Source: Polyodon spathula
Taxonomy: Eukaryota; Chordata; Actinopteri; Acipenseriformes; Polyodontidae
DNA length: 64,000 bases
Direction: 5' to 3'
Assembly: GCF_017654505.1 (NCBI RefSeq)
Contig: NC_054553.1
Coordinates: 4,325,474 to 4,389,473 of the forward strand
This document shows positions 13,001-25,150 of the stretch, piece after piece (within the stretch, counting starts at the first letter, position 1; the number at the start of each line of letters is the position of its first letter). The translations under genes were made by a program, and so were the position numbers. Under the pieces are notes generated by a model. The model was not told the DNA's origin, made no database searches, and saw only the letters and a list, made by a program, of their open reading frames with translations.

Positions 13001-13381
13001 ACCCCAAAGAGGTTGAGTTTTTAGAAGCAGAATATGGCCTGTATTTTAAGGGAATTGTACCCATTAGGTTTTTTTTTTTTTTTTTTCCAAAAAGGTTTAT
13101 TAATTTAAAGTTACTTGATATATTCTAATAATGTTATGGTACAATAATGTTAAAATACAAACAGGAGTACAGTTTAAAATCAAACCTGCTTTTTTATTGG
13201 AAATGTGTCCACGCTAAACAACCGTTTCCAGGCAAGGTGAAGATGTTTGATCTGTTAAGTGTAGGTTTAGTTGCTCACTGAGAAGCAGGCTGTGTCCTCT
13301 GTGCAGCCCTTAACTGGAACTCTTTGTATTTAGGGAGGTGAGGAGGAGGGTTCTGCGGAGGACTTGTTCACGATTCTCTGA
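4003..13381 (+). CDS. ARAP-family ArfGAP/RhoGAP protein lacking SAM, RA and the last PH domain; frame break in exon 3
   Basis: Coding exons: 4003-4118, 4229-4293, 4701-5801, 6301-6378, 6902-7045, 7188-7248, 7341-7455, 7759-7916, 8267-8373, 8567-8766, 8894-8979, 9113-9295, 9492-9666, 9801-9860, 10120-10243, 10326-10425, 10545-10737, 10977-11022, 11548-11735, 12024-12233, 12523-12628, 12723-12870, 13334-13381. All junctions are GT-AG. Apart from the break inside exon 3, every phase agrees. ARAP proteins turn off Arf and Rho GTPases downstream of phosphoinositides. Predicted order, about 1270 residues: proline-rich N terminus, repeats (about 61-427), PH1 (about 490-568), PH2 (about 590-680), ArfGAP (about 680-815), two divergent PH folds (about 880-1060), RhoGAP (about 1085-1255), then a tail ending DLFTIL. 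ARAP1-3 also have N-terminal SAM and C-terminal RA plus PH, which are absent here. The exon lengths sum to 3812, one short of a multiple of three. The ortholog name is uncertain. Confidence 0.88.
4838..5660 (+). repeat. Coding tandem repeat, 36 bp / 12 residues
   Basis: Exon 3 of the ARAP-like gene encodes serial copies of a 12-residue unit close to SGSDHKPSADLS, best preserved at 4860-5030 and degenerating downstream into forms such as NASDKPSADLS and TESPHKPSSDLS. The segment is acidic and rich in Ser, Asp and Pro, so it is predicted to be disordered. The unit is read in one frame up to about 5302 and in another from about 5305 to 5801. Confidence 0.9.
5300..5305 (+). other. Frame break (one missing base) in the ARAP-like coding sequence
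   Basis: The frame entering from exons 1-2 runs from 4703 and hits TAA at 5303-5305. The repeat unit continues immediately in the frame of 5290, and that frame alone joins correctly to exon 4 and all the domain exons. Aligning units, the Leu codon of the unit is present as only two bases at 5303-5304. The local sequence is not a homopolymer. It may be a true allele, a pseudogene lesion or an assembly error. Starting at the ATG at 5290 would give an intact 1013-residue protein with all the domains. Confidence 0.85.
6902..8639 (+). other. PH1 and PH2 domain exons of the ARAP-like gene
   Basis: PH1 begins near SGWLEVWQARRHKMMWVEF and ends near the family Trp in GRDGWVSSL, across exons 6902-7045, 7188-7248, 7341-7455 and the start of 7759-7916. 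PH2 begins near TKVYAALRGHRLWVYHN and ends in SRELVAWLGSLSRAV, across exons 7759-7916, 8267-8373 and the start of 8567-8766. Spacing from PH2 straight into the ArfGAP zinc finger is the ARAP arrangement. In this family tandem PH domains tie activity to phosphoinositides; binding here is inferred. Confidence 0.8.
8640..9295 (+). other. ArfGAP catalytic block of the ARAP-like gene
   Basis: The zinc finger reads CADC, 16 residues, CDNC, the exact CX2CX16CX2C spacing of ArfGAP domains (about residues 691-714). The catalytic arginine finger is present in GQHRAMG, immediately after the finger and across the 8766/8894 junction. The exon at 9113-9295 carries the conserved end of the fold, with LFILYGNKSANELWA and AKYKQGRYRHLHPLY. 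All expected catalytic features are intact, so GAP activity toward an Arf protein is likely. Confidence 0.88.
9335..9411 (+). repeat. Polypyrimidine (CCCT/CT)n tract in an intron
   Basis: Imperfect CCCT and CTCTCC repeats fill the intron upstream of the exon at 9492. The tract could act as an extended polypyrimidine tract for the acceptor at 9490-9491; that is inference only. Confidence 0.85.
11200..11420 (+). repeat. Dispersed GGTAAAGCA-type repeat, copy 1
   Basis: Loose internal repetition of AAAGCATGGCAAAGCAC and GGTAAAGCATATTAATAA. Related sequence recurs near 40690-40980 (reverse strand), 53300-53425 and 61040-61165, so this is an interspersed family. It lies in the intron between the exons at 10977 and 11548. 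I cannot assign it to a named family. Confidence 0.6.
11690..12870 (+). other. RhoGAP block of the ARAP-like gene
   Basis: The fold runs from VPDPIERCISYITQHG through GLTVEGIYRRCGQVGKISRL to NRMTPENLALVFVPTLFPD and ITHYTALFH, across exons 11548-11735, 12024-12233, 12523-12628 and 12723-12870. The arginine finger expected in the EGIYR motif is present (about residue 1109). The expected Asn of the PENLALVF motif is also there. Both catalytic hallmarks are intact. The segment is shorter than some family members between LKQCLKLHTALF and the next helix, but phase and order are normal. Confidence 0.88.
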
Positions 13382-13776
13382 TGAAGGATCTCCGCTCACT
13401 TTCGGGGTCTTCTCATTCCGACCAGCAATGTCTGTGACTCTGACTGCCTTTCGGAATTCTGTTCAAAGTTCAAGTGTGCACTCTCATACAGGGGCTTGGG
13501 GGCAGTGTGCGGTGGCTTCAGTTGCTATATATTCTGCAGAAGATCTGAATATTAATCATAAATAAGGCGTGTGTTTATACATTGTTTGTGTTGTTTTGAA
13601 TGCATTATCACCTTGGTGTAAACAGTTGCGTTGTTTGCATGTATTTGGTGAACCGCTTATCCTATTGCCAAGAAACTCTGTGTTAACTGCATTTAGCAGA
13701 TGTTATCGAGTGTCAGAGTCTCTGTCTGCCCGTTTATCATTTGCATTTATCATGACAATCATTTCGGAAAATTGTG

Positions 13777-13782
13777 ATTAAA
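13777..13782 (+). terminator. Candidate polyadenylation signal ATTAAA for the ARAP-like gene
   Basis: ATTAAA lies about 400 bp after the TGA at 13379-13381. It is a common variant of the poly(A) hexamer and the best one nearby. Nothing else supports it. Confidence 0.35.
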
Positions 13783-14692
13783 CATTCCGTTACTGATTCT
13801 CATTCTATATTGTTGTGAAAAAGTTTGCCCGAGCTAAGCCGTCGTACTGAAACGCTCTGAAAAACTACCTTGGGAGTTGGAAAAGTCGGTGAATTTTAAA
13901 TGCGATGTGGCAGTGTTCGGGAAAGTTTACAAACGCACCATCAATAATGCAGTGTGCCGTGTCGATCTCTCCAGCAGCAGTGCGTGGATTCGGCCTGACT
14001 AAAGCAAGCTAGTTATAAACATTTGTCGGAAAAAAGTAGTCAAACTACTACATAGGACATGAGTAGGGTAAGAAGCGTCCATTTATTGCCCTTAGAAGCA
14101 CATAGATACAATATAAAAACATAAACACCCACACCCTCAATTCCTGTGAACAAACGCGTCCCAATAAATGACAAATAATGCATTAATTCGATAGAACACG
14201 TGAGTTAACCCCATGTACGTCAAGACGTGAATTCCGGTGCTAGTGTGCAAACACATTCAGGTGGAACGAGGTTCCCAGTGTTGCTTTAGTACCACACCTG
14301 AGCCGATAGCTGTTGTAAAAGGAAATGTAGCAACTTGCTATTCATTTTCTAGAATTGACTGCTACATAGTAACGTTTAAACTCCTTCACTAGTGATGGCA
14401 GTGAGATTGCATAGCAGTTTCACCCATTCCAGGTTTTATTACGAGCTTGATTAACCACAGTGTACAGGTAAACTCAGGTGTCTCTTATTAATCTCTGTAA
14501 AACCAGGAGTGCATCAAACTGCTACTCAATGGGATTTCCATGGCTGTTCACACACACGCTTTTTGTACAGCTATTTATAAAAAGCCATACTAGTTTCTGA
14601 TTCCCTGTTAAGTATCATTGATTTCAAGATTTTACTGCTAATTTTCAAAACTTGTCCCGAGTGCTTCAATGACCTGCTCACATTGTATGCAT

Positions 14693-14790
14693 CCCTATCA
14701 ATCAATCAATCAATCTGTATTTTACATAGCGCATTTCAGTGGACCACCATCACAAAGTGCTTTACAAGATGCAGTAACAACAAGAAAATC
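14693..14790 (+). mobile_element. SINE/LINE-type 3' tail fragment with (ATCA)n
   Basis: A short (ATCA)n array is followed by CTGTATTTTACATAGCGC and CACAAAGTGCTTTACAAG. This pairing of a tetranucleotide array with TATAGCGC...AAAGTGCTTTACA is a familiar 3' end shared by fish SINEs and their partner LINEs. The tetranucleotide tail sits at the left, so the element is probably in reverse orientation. No body was recognised. Confidence 0.5.
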
Positions 14791-17700
14791 CATAATACTT
14801 TAATTACAGAGAAACGCACAACACATGATATACAGAAGAAGACGAAAAACGTACCTCAACTCCTCCAGAACTCAAGAACTGGGTCTCACCATCTCCAAAA
14901 CTAAGCCGCACACAAGGAGCACGATAAAAATCAAAAACATAATAAACTAGGGCACCAAAACCGAACTTGTTGTTAAAATATCTCCATGTTGTTATTGATA
15001 CCAGGCTATTATGAACGCCAACCCCTATCTGTAAGCCCTGTCAGTGACCCAGCCCGCTCCTTGGTATAACACAAGCAATGTTTGGTTTGCTCGTGCTCTG
15101 TGTTCAGCCCTTCTCGGGTAAAGTCTAAGGTGCGTGCTCCGAATGGAGTGAATAATGAGAAGCTCTGAATTGCAAGCAGCATGCTGGCATGGGGCAGCTG
15201 CTATCTGATCCGGGTTTGTTTCTTTTTCGCTTTCTGTCTGCGATATAACAGTCAATATTTGCGAGGTCGAAACCAGCCCATAATGAGCTGTTAGTGCCAG
15301 GAACTATTGTTTCAGACGATATCCTAGTAGCCGTTTCCTTCTCCTGCTCACTCATAACAAGGCATCCATTCAGTGGCTCTAAAACAGAACTCAAATAAGA
15401 TTCTGTTCGTCGAATAAGTTGTTCTCAATGTTTTATACTGTATTTTGTAATGTGACCATTTGTTTTTTCATCCACAACTTTAAACGCTCATCTCTTAGAT
15501 ATTTAGTAGTTTACTTATCGACCATAAAAATGGTATCTCATTTTATATCTGCTTGGTTTTAATGTGACTGAATATATAATATATTTAACACAGGTATCCC
15601 CCACCAATGATTTCAGCTCTCGTTTCAGGCTTTTCATTGACTGTCCATGCAGTTTCAGCAAAACCTCCTTGATACCTTTCTTTAAAAACGTTGATGATAA
15701 AATAGCCTCTTTTACGTGTGACTGAACGCACCTGGCTATACCTGCTGTTCCTGATTTGGAATGGGGAATACCCCTGAGGGCAGCACTACCAGTCGTGTTG
15801 ACAGGTTCTGATTAACATGTGTACAGTCTCTCAAGACACCACTTCTCCTCCACCCTCTCTCTAAAACAACTCTTCTCTGGCAGATGTGCACCTGTGTTCA
15901 ATTTTCAGTAAATAGGTGTGGTGAAACTTTATTTAAAACTGTAGGACTGGAACCTGATGTGTTACAATTTTCAAAGTGCAAGGATTTGGTCACAAGCCAA
16001 AATCAGGGTGAGTCAAAGAGAGCTCATGTAAAGTGTACTTTACCCTGGGCAACTGTGAGGGTGTTTGGTCTTAAATACTGTCCCCAATCCACCCCCAAAA
16101 AGAAAAAAAAATGTAATGGAATTCACAAGTTCCACCCAACAGTTTAATCGTATGACTAACTACTCTCACCAAAACACACTGTAAGGGTTTTATAACATTT
16201 ACTGGTTAACAGAATTAGAGAAAATGTTCCTTAATGTGTCCCACGACTGTCTAAATAAATCCAGTAATAACGCATAGCTAAATTCTTCAGAAGGTGTGCA
16301 AAACGTCATTGATTTTTAAGATTTCGCTGCTAATCCCCCCCCCCCCCCCTCCCCCCTTACCAGCTCCTCTTCAAGCACTGTTCACATCTAGCATCTATTC
16401 ATTGAATCCATTAGCATTCAGCGCACAAAGAGAAGCTAGCTTAAAAGGGGGTTGAAATTTTGTCAAAGAGAACAGGGAGAGCGAGTGAGAAATGGGATGG
16501 GAGACGAGGGCCACTGGGAGTGAACAAACCGGGGAGGTGTGTTCATATACCGCACGGGCTCTTTCAGTACTAGATTAGGACGACAAGAGAATCTTCCAAG
16601 CGACTTTACCAATCACAGACCAGAACGCTCAGAAAACACTAAGGTAAACTTTTTAAAATTTGAGTTGGTACCGGTATTGGTTTGGTATTAAAATTTGAGA
16701 TTGAATTAGATTTGGATCTTTATTATTTTTTTTTTTTTTTTAAGGAAATACAACTGGTTACCTGTGCTGGAGCGATTACAAACATTGTTTGGGAACATTT
16801 ACAAATAAATGATGGGTAATTGCTATAAAGTAAAAGTGATAGTCTGGTAAAAACAAACAGAATCACCTTAACGAAATCGGAGATTAAATTAGATTTAATC
16901 GTTTTAGAGCTTTGAATTCAAAGTACGGCAAGAATCTTTCTCTACGCGTGCTGTCATCCCAAAAAACACCGAGGATTTTTAAAGTCGCCTACAGGACCTG
17001 AGCGGTAGATCATTGCATGATGTAGTGTCCCGGGCAGTTTTGTTTTTAAATGACTTCAAAAATTGAAATGATCTTGCTACATTTAAGTGAGAAAAAAACA
17101 CCTTTTTGAGGTTCTCTGTGTTTGGTTTTTATTCCCGATCTAACAGCGATTGTATTTGACACTGCCATTGTGTTTGCCACACGACACGACAGAGACTATG
17201 CTGTCCTGAGGAGAATATAACCAAAAACCAACAACTACTGAAGCAGAGGAGGTTAAACTATGGAATGATTACCGTTTTTACAAAGAAACTTACTTTTTTA
17301 CGTTAACTTTTATTCAGGGAAAGTCGGTATGTTTTTAAAATTATTGAAATTATTCACCAACGCTGGCAAGATTTTTTGCTTATTAACATCGGGATGAAGA
17401 GATAATAATAAAAAAGATTCTTAAATAAGTTTAATATAAACGTTTTTTTTGTTTGTTTTGTTTTAAACTAACCGAGTCCACGTTTCATAGATAGTGTGAG
17501 CAGTCAGTTTCCATTGCGCTGTGTGTGCCAGATGAACTGTGCATGTAAATGAATCGCTCAATCAGCGGCAATAAAGACACTGGTTAAATAGCAAAGGTTG
17601 AGTTTTAGTGCTAGCGAAACACCAGAGAAAGCTGTAAAACGCCTAATTTGAACAACACGTTCATTACCACAAATCGAAATGCATAGGCGTATCAGATTAA

Positions 17701-19767
17701 ACCATAAAAAGATTCACAACTATAGGATATGATACTACAATTGTTTTAACTTTGATGTGTACGGCACAGTTTCTTTTCCATTCCATTTCCAATACATTGT
17801 GAAATAAATGTAGCTGGAAATGTGTGCATATAGTCACAAACAGTAAAGATGGTTTGTAGTTTTTTTTTTTTGTTTGTTTGTTTTTTTTTAAACTTACTAC
17901 AGTTATGGTTTCCTGCGTTATGTTGTATAGTTTATATTATTGTGCAATTCACAATATCTTATAGTAATAGACCTCAAATAAAAGCTTTTGAAAGCCCAAA
18001 GGAGCAATGCTGTTTTATTGAAAATGCTAACGGTATAGCTGCTTATGGCTTTCACTGGAACCTTTTGCTTTAGGTTTAGGTTGGTTTATAAACATGTGCT
18101 AATAAATGACATACAGTTTAGTGTAACAATGTTATTTGACAGGTGGCTTTGTTTAAATCTGGTTAATAATTCATTTTAACCATCAGGAAGAGACATTTCA
18201 AGACTGACAAGTTGCAACATTTGTACACTGAAGTGGAAGTAACTGTTTGATTGCCCTTTCCACGTATTCAAATAACTTGCACGTTTATTTATGAGCAGCA
18301 TGTTATAACAAGTAATAGTCATTTAAAAACTGCTTTTACTTCTGGTTTCACAGACCTTGGTTAACAGTAATTTGCAGCTTTTTTTTCAGAATAAGTGAAA
18401 CCCACAAAATACATTCTGATGTTGACTTCTTTAGACAAAGTCTATTAGAATAATCAAAGCAGACAAAGCAGAGAGTGCTACGAAATGAAAGCACACTGAA
18501 AGTTGTTGAATGCATGAATCCAAATTTGAAACCTGAAGTTCACCATATATAAGATGTAAATGTTTGCTACCAAATATAATGAGGTTAATACACTTTGGAA
18601 AGCAGGCACATTACCTATACTGAAGATGTGTGGTTACATTATTGAACCCATGTGAAAAGCCCAAAGTTGTGAGCTTCACAATCATCACTACCCTGGCCCT
18701 TATTGACAGCCTGAGAGGGAGTGTCCTCATTGATTGTGTTGTTTTTTTGTTGTTGTTCGTGTTCAGGTGCCTGTGAAACGCCTGTTTAATTAGGAGAGCC
18801 CTGTCTGATCTTGTTTCTCTTCGTTCTTTGGCTCTCACAAAGCTCTCCCACGCTATGCTTCTCACGACATTGGCAGAAGGTGACCCCAGTTCAGCATTGA
18901 TCAGCTAGCAGTGGAACTTTGTCGACAGGTTCCCTAGATCTAATGAGACCCGCAGTGTTCAAGAATAACACACTGTCCTGTATAGGGAACGGATCCTTTC
19001 AAAATCAGTTTGCTGGGGCAAGGGATATTTAGATTGGGATCTGGCCAGGACAGAATCCCCACTGCTGTTTGAAATGGGTCCATGGGATGTTGCTTGAAAT
19101 CTGCAAACAAAAGTCTTTCCTTCCTGCCTTTATAGAACTAGGTGTTTAATTTATAGTGAACTGCTAGTACACCCAGAATCAGTCTCAACAAAAAGCAATT
19201 CATAAGGGAGCAGTCCCCATTAACAATACCTGGGTATTACTGTATTACACCCTGTGGAGATGCCTCAGAAAAGGCAATAAGGTTGTTAGGATTGTTATAG
19301 TAAAGCACATTGAGTCTCCAAACACCTCATTCTACTTCTATCTATGAAACTATCTGTGTGCTTGTGATAAACCTCTTTTCTAGTTTAATCCTTGGCTCCA
19401 CTCCTAGATTTACTAAGGATCAGAAGAAGGCAGAAAAATAATTACCAAATTAATGGAGCAATTAAAAGAAAAGCATTAGTAGGACTAGAACAACCACTTG
19501 ATTCAAAGTTGCTGCAACATTCATTTCTTGTGCTAATTTTTCCTGCCAGATAATCAACCTCCCAGAAGCAATTTCTGGCTGAGATAGGTAAGGAAAGCCC
19601 TGCATGTTCCATTAACTCACACTAAATGTAACGACTGGGATCAGAGAATTGCATTCCTTAGACTGAGCTCTTCATCTTCTTAGTAAAGTGGTGGCAATTG
19701 GAACAATGGGATTCGCCTGGTTGTTCTGACACTGGATTTGAAGGAATGCAAGCTAGATTCCGAAATG

Positions 19768-19905
19768 AGACCCACTCCTATTGACATGGGAATAAGATGC
19801 ACTCCAATTGACATGGGAATGAGATGTACTCCTATTGACATGGGAATAAGATGCACTCTTATTTCCATGGGAATGAGATGCACTCCTATTGTCATGCATA
19901 TTCAA
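19768..19905 (+). repeat. 27-bp minisatellite, about 5 copies
   Basis: Units close to CACTCCTATTGACATGGG plus AATGAGATG repeat about five times with point changes. Because the unit is a multiple of three it stays open in several frames, giving spurious reading frames with an IGVHLIPMS repeat on the minus strand. Confidence 0.9.
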
Positions 19906-20379
19906 TGCAAGGCAACACTCGTTGTATAAAATAGGACAGTGAAGAAACAAGATGTTAGATAAATGTAGAGGATAAAACGTCCGTGGATTAATGTCCGTCA
20001 GAACACAATGTGTGTATCCTGCCCAACTGCAGAGGCTTGTGTGTCTAACGCCCTGAAGCCACACCCAACTCTGTGCCTACATCCTCCCATTGAAACAGGC
20101 TTGCAGATCACTTTGGAAAGCAGCCATGATCAATTGCTGTCAAGGTCCTATAGGTGAAGGTTTGTCCTAAAGCAACAGCACATTCTTCACTGGTATACCT
20201 TTACAACTACTTCAGACTAAATGATCGGACACAGGTGCGTCGGCTTATGTGAAACCGATGAAGGAAAAGCATTTTCTAAGAAAACTGTGTACACTCAGGG
20301 CTGAGCCCAGGGGCCTCTCTGAGCGATCATACAGTAAAGAACTGTATCGTAACAAGGGTGAAAAAGACGGTTGGGGTCA

Positions 20380-20660
20380 ATTCCTGGATTTCAATTCAAT
20401 TCCCAGTTCCAATTTGCATTCCTTTTGAAGGAATTGAAATTGGAATTCATGTTTTAGAGGCATGAATTGCTATGACTGTTCGACTGCTTTCATTTGGAAA
20501 CCAGTTTAATTGACTAACAGGGACTTCAATGCCAGTAATTTGTTGCTACTGCGAGAAGCTTGTTTTTAACAGAGTGCTGCGAATTGCAATTTTGATCAAT
20601 GATGGTTGGAGTTGATTTTAAAAATGAATTGGAAATGGAATTGCAATTGAAAAACAGCTA
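20380..20660 (+). repeat. Dispersed AT-rich repeat, copy 2 with internal inverted ends
   Basis: It matches the 470-645 repeat in the opposite orientation. The copy also begins and ends with related stretches (CAATTCAATTCCCAGTTCC near 20390 and GAATTGGAAATGGAATTG near 20625) that are inverted with respect to each other, as expected for a foldback or MITE-like element. Confidence 0.55.
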
Positions 20661-21098
20661 TTGACCCTGACCCAGGTGAACAATAGCTCTGAAAAATCTG
20701 GGATTTGGTGTTCCTTTCATATATTTTGCTACCGAAACATAGCTTAACATAGGGACACAGCTTGCAAACCATATACAGAAGCCATTCTCTCAAACTTTAC
20801 ATTGGTGCCTTAGCTCTGATTGTTGACCACATACAGTTTCTCAATCCTGGAAACTCAAGCATTAGGCAAGAGCTGCAAAGCAGTAATAACTCGTTAATGG
20901 TGGATTCCCGGGTGAAAAAAGAGTGAGTAACTTTCTTTCTTTTGTTTTTATATTAACTTGCTTCAGGGAATCACCTGATTATCAGAATTGAAGCCTAGGG
21001 TGAGCAAGACACTTCTCAGAACAGAAGCAAACAAATTCCCCTTTCCATTAAATGCTACCCAGATTTCTGCTTTGCATTGCATGGGACAAGCGTCTTTC

Positions 21099-21234
<136 letters not shown>

Positions 21235-24200
21235 TATTGTAATGGTCAGTGTTGTGTCATACACAGCTGTTACAGATTTTGTCCAGTTCTCTGTGGGGGA
21301 GATGAGGTTAAAAGCTCTAAAACCATGAATACAGATGAGCCTGGCTCTTTTGCATTGTGTTGAAGATGCTTGTTTGTGGTTCACAGTGTCGCCAGTTGGT
21401 ACCCACCCTCCGCCCTGTAACATTGGTGTTGTGATCCGGATCTCATAGATTGGCCAGCAGTAGTCATGTGCCAATACTGTTATAAGTGGAATGCACTGGA
21501 TTTTTATTTTTTTACCCCTTAAATACAGTAAGTCTCTTTGGTCCCTGTGAGATCTTATTTTGGCTTAAACAAAAAAAAAAAAACATCTTCAGGATGTCAA
21601 ATGAAAAGTGTTGCTTGCCAAGGATTGCTGAATGCAAGCAAAAGCTGCTTTGTCCTGGAATAACATCACCTTGCAAAGTACACAACAGTACAGTTCCCAT
21701 TTACAGTACAAAGCGCTTCTCATGCCAAACACATCACAAGCAATAATAATAACAAAAAAAAAAAAAAATGAAATAACAATTACTAAAGAATTAGATAAAG
21801 AGAGTAAGCACAGGTCAAAATTTATTTAAAAAAATAGATATAAAATAGATTCACTTTCACTACTGATTAGAAGCATTCCCTGAAATGCAGCATCAGTCTC
21901 AGGACCACAGTGAGCCGTGGAACAGCAGCCAGACTCCTGTTTTGTAGCACATCTGTCTTGAGCTCATGTCTTGGGTTGTCCCTACTGTATACTGTATTCT
22001 GCTGCTGACTGATCTATGCTTCAGCCCTTTTTTGAAATTTCTTGGAACCTGAAGCACTGATAAGATTCAGCCAGGACAGACAAGACCCCCCCCCCTCATG
22101 TTTTGACAAAAGAAATGTGTGCGCGGGGGAAGGGGTTGGGGAAGCTGCTTCTACAGCACACAATGTTTAGTTGCAGTTATACTGTTTATTTTGTGAGATA
22201 TTTATTTGAAGTAAAGGGCTGCACCCTCGCCAGCCCTCCCCCGCCCCCCACTATAGAAAGACTCTGGCGCCATTGACTAGAGTATTGTAAACTCAGCAAA
22301 AGAGCGTTCTGAGTCCAGATGATTTTACCAAGTGAACTAAAAAGAACCACTTACAAACTGCCACTGACCAGGGCTAACTCTTCAATGCCCAAGAGAAGCC
22401 AGAGCATTGGGAGTCCCCAGTGATGTAAACCCATTGCATCAAACTGCAGAGAGCAAACATGAAATACTATTTTGACTTGAATGAAGACATCATGAATTTG
22501 AATTCGATAAAGTCCTTGGGGTTAGAGTCCTTAGGCGTGTATAAAACAAATGAGATGCTGTATTGTTGAACTGAGCTTGAGTTACTCTGTGTTAAAGAAC
22601 TGAGATATGATCACATTGATTTACTGAACCATGCCAATGTTTCTGCGTAAGAGCATCCATTCTCACAAAGCGAGAAGTATGTTTGTAAACATGCAAGCGC
22701 CTTTTGATTTCAGGGAAGAAAGGCAGCTCAAAAATGAAGCTGAACTCGAGCTCTGGTTGCAGAACATTACAAGCTTGTGAGGACCCTGTACAGTTTGGAA
22801 ATGAAGAAATCAAGAAGACAAACGTCATGGCTAGTGCCTTCATGCCAGCGTAATTGTTTGTTGCTTCAAACAAAACATTTTGAATAGTGGTGCACTCTGC
22901 GCTGTGAGATGCATCTGTGTGTGAAAAGCTGGACTGAAAAGATGTAATCCCATTATCTCATTTGCATTTGACAAAATCCACGCATTGCCTTTTATTTTGT
23001 GCTGTGTAGTAGAATGGAACCATTGCTATGGCTTAGCCAGGACTCATTCCTGGCTAACTAGCGAGCAGGTCTACACTAGCACAGCTGACTGGCCCAAATC
23101 AAGGGCAGTACTGGCCTGCCAATTACTTAGGAGTGCATGCTCTAGCCTCCAAGGGTAGGCTAATGAAACCAGCAGAAACTGACAGAGTAATGGGATTCTT
23201 CTCTCCCTGTGTTCTGTGGAATGTAATATTGGTTCTTATTTGTGATACATGCTACACCTGGATCATTTTCATGCCACAGTGCTTAAATACCCCTGGGCTA
23301 AACATACAAGAATGATACTCAAATGTAATTGTTTTCTGTTTTATTACAGTGGAGTCAATAGCAGACCTGCTAAAATGTAGATCCAGTTTGGGTGTAGACC
23401 CTTTATGCAATAATAGTATTAGTTGCATGGCTGAGATCGTGCGTGTGCCTGGCCGTGCTTATTCTTTCTTCATTGACTTTAACTGCAACAGTCCCCATTT
23501 CTCATGACTGCATTTCCTTCCAGCTGAAACCCCTCACATTTCAAACCATTATGGGAAAGAACTCATCAGATCCTTCGTTCTAATTATTTAACGAGCTTCC
23601 TACTTGGTCAAGCCCCCGTGTACATAGCTTGTCACTTTATGGTGAAGGATTATAAGGACATTGCTCTGAGGTGAAAGCAAGTGCGTAAATTTACAATTAA
23701 GAAACACTTTAGGGAGCTGGCTGTGACTCTTTTGTTGAGAGATCCCAGCTGGTCTATGTGCAAGGTGGATGGCCGTTTTCACTATGTTTATAGATCATAG
23801 TCCTAGTTAATGTGCTACTCTACCAAAATCACCCCCATCACTTATATTTAGCAAACTATGAAATATGTTAACATTTTGGTATTCTAGTTACTAACAGCTC
23901 TTCAACAAAATAGGGGCCTTAAAAATAAAGTTTGATTACTAATTGAATAAGAAAAAAAAAACACTAGGCTAGGATTGTATAGGTGTTACTCTATATAAGA
24001 GATGGTGTGCACTATAAACAATCGAGACTTATATTTTCAACATATTTTCTTGGATTCTCAGTAGGTCCTTAAACTGCAACCCTAATTTCTTTGGTGGATA
24101 TGAACAGATCGTTCCAAATTCAAATGTTCTGGAAACGTCTGTGCATATATTTGCTTTGTCTTTAAAGGTTCAGGGGAAGTTTGTCAAAAAAAAAATGTAT

Positions 24201-25142
24201 TAGGCATTATCCCTACCATTCATTCTTGGATTGACCAAGAGCCTAAAGGCTAGTGAGTCATTTTCTAAAATCGTTTTGGCGTCATAGCAAAAACGCAATT
24301 TACAGTTGGGTACATTCCTTTGATCCTGACACCAAAAAAAAAAAAAAACTCCAGGCAAAATCCAGGATTGTGAATAATTTAAATAAACAGCACTGTAAGA
24401 ACCTGAACAAGATGTTTCCTGTGAACTCTGAAATTGTCTTCTTTCCAACCAGGACAGACAGCTGCCTGTAAACTGTCTTTTTATAATCCGGGATTAAAAA
24501 TTCATCTCTAGCGAACAAAACATTATACAAGAGTGCACCACTGTTTGTATGCTTCTTCCCATATCCCTGTTGACTGGGATATGATGTGGGTGTCTGGATG
24601 TGCGTCACACACACAGTACGACGGCAGTGTGGCACATGCATACGAAAAAATAAATCCCTCTGCCCATAATCACTGAACACTTCAACCGCCTATTGTTGAT
24701 GTTTTGCAAAATCGGATTCCGTTGGAATTACTCATGCTTTCATTTGCTTTGTGCCAAGCAGACGTATGTAAACTCATTGCTGCAACGCTAGACAAGCAAT
24801 TCTACTCAAGACGGTGCCAAAATCAGATTTCACCCTCTTTGTGCATTGTGAATAAGGATGTAAAGATACACTAATCTCTGATGGTATGATATGCATCAGG
24901 ATGTGCAAGTGTTCATGTCATGTATACAGTTACATGTGAGGGTCCTGGTTGATAACTTGTGTTGTGCATAATAAAATGGTTAAAAGACAACAACGAAAGG
25001 AGTTTAGGGAATTTGGGAGAGTATGTATTGCTACAGTGAGCTGTGTTGTGCTTTTGGTGTTGTGTGCCGATACACGCTCCTATTACAATGTGATACAGAA
25101 AGAGTTGAAATGGGTTGAAATCTTTCTCCTTTTCTTATGATG
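21235..25142. other. Spacer without recognisable genes
   Basis: Unique-looking AT-rich sequence with short A runs (21570, 21756, 24334). I found no exon with family similarity on either strand. Reading frames are short and end at random. Confidence 0.55.
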
Positions 25143-25150
25143 TGTTGGTG

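Larger units (their letters stand above)
13382..19765. other. Gene-poor spacer after the ARAP-like gene
   Basis: The first few hundred bases should be the 3' untranslated region. I looked here for RA or PH exons that would complete an ARAP protein and found none. The rest contains A/T runs (16723-16742, 17859-17892), a C run of about 17 at 16338-16354 and the SINE-like fragment listed separately. No exon with recognisable protein similarity was seen on either strand. Confidence 0.6.
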
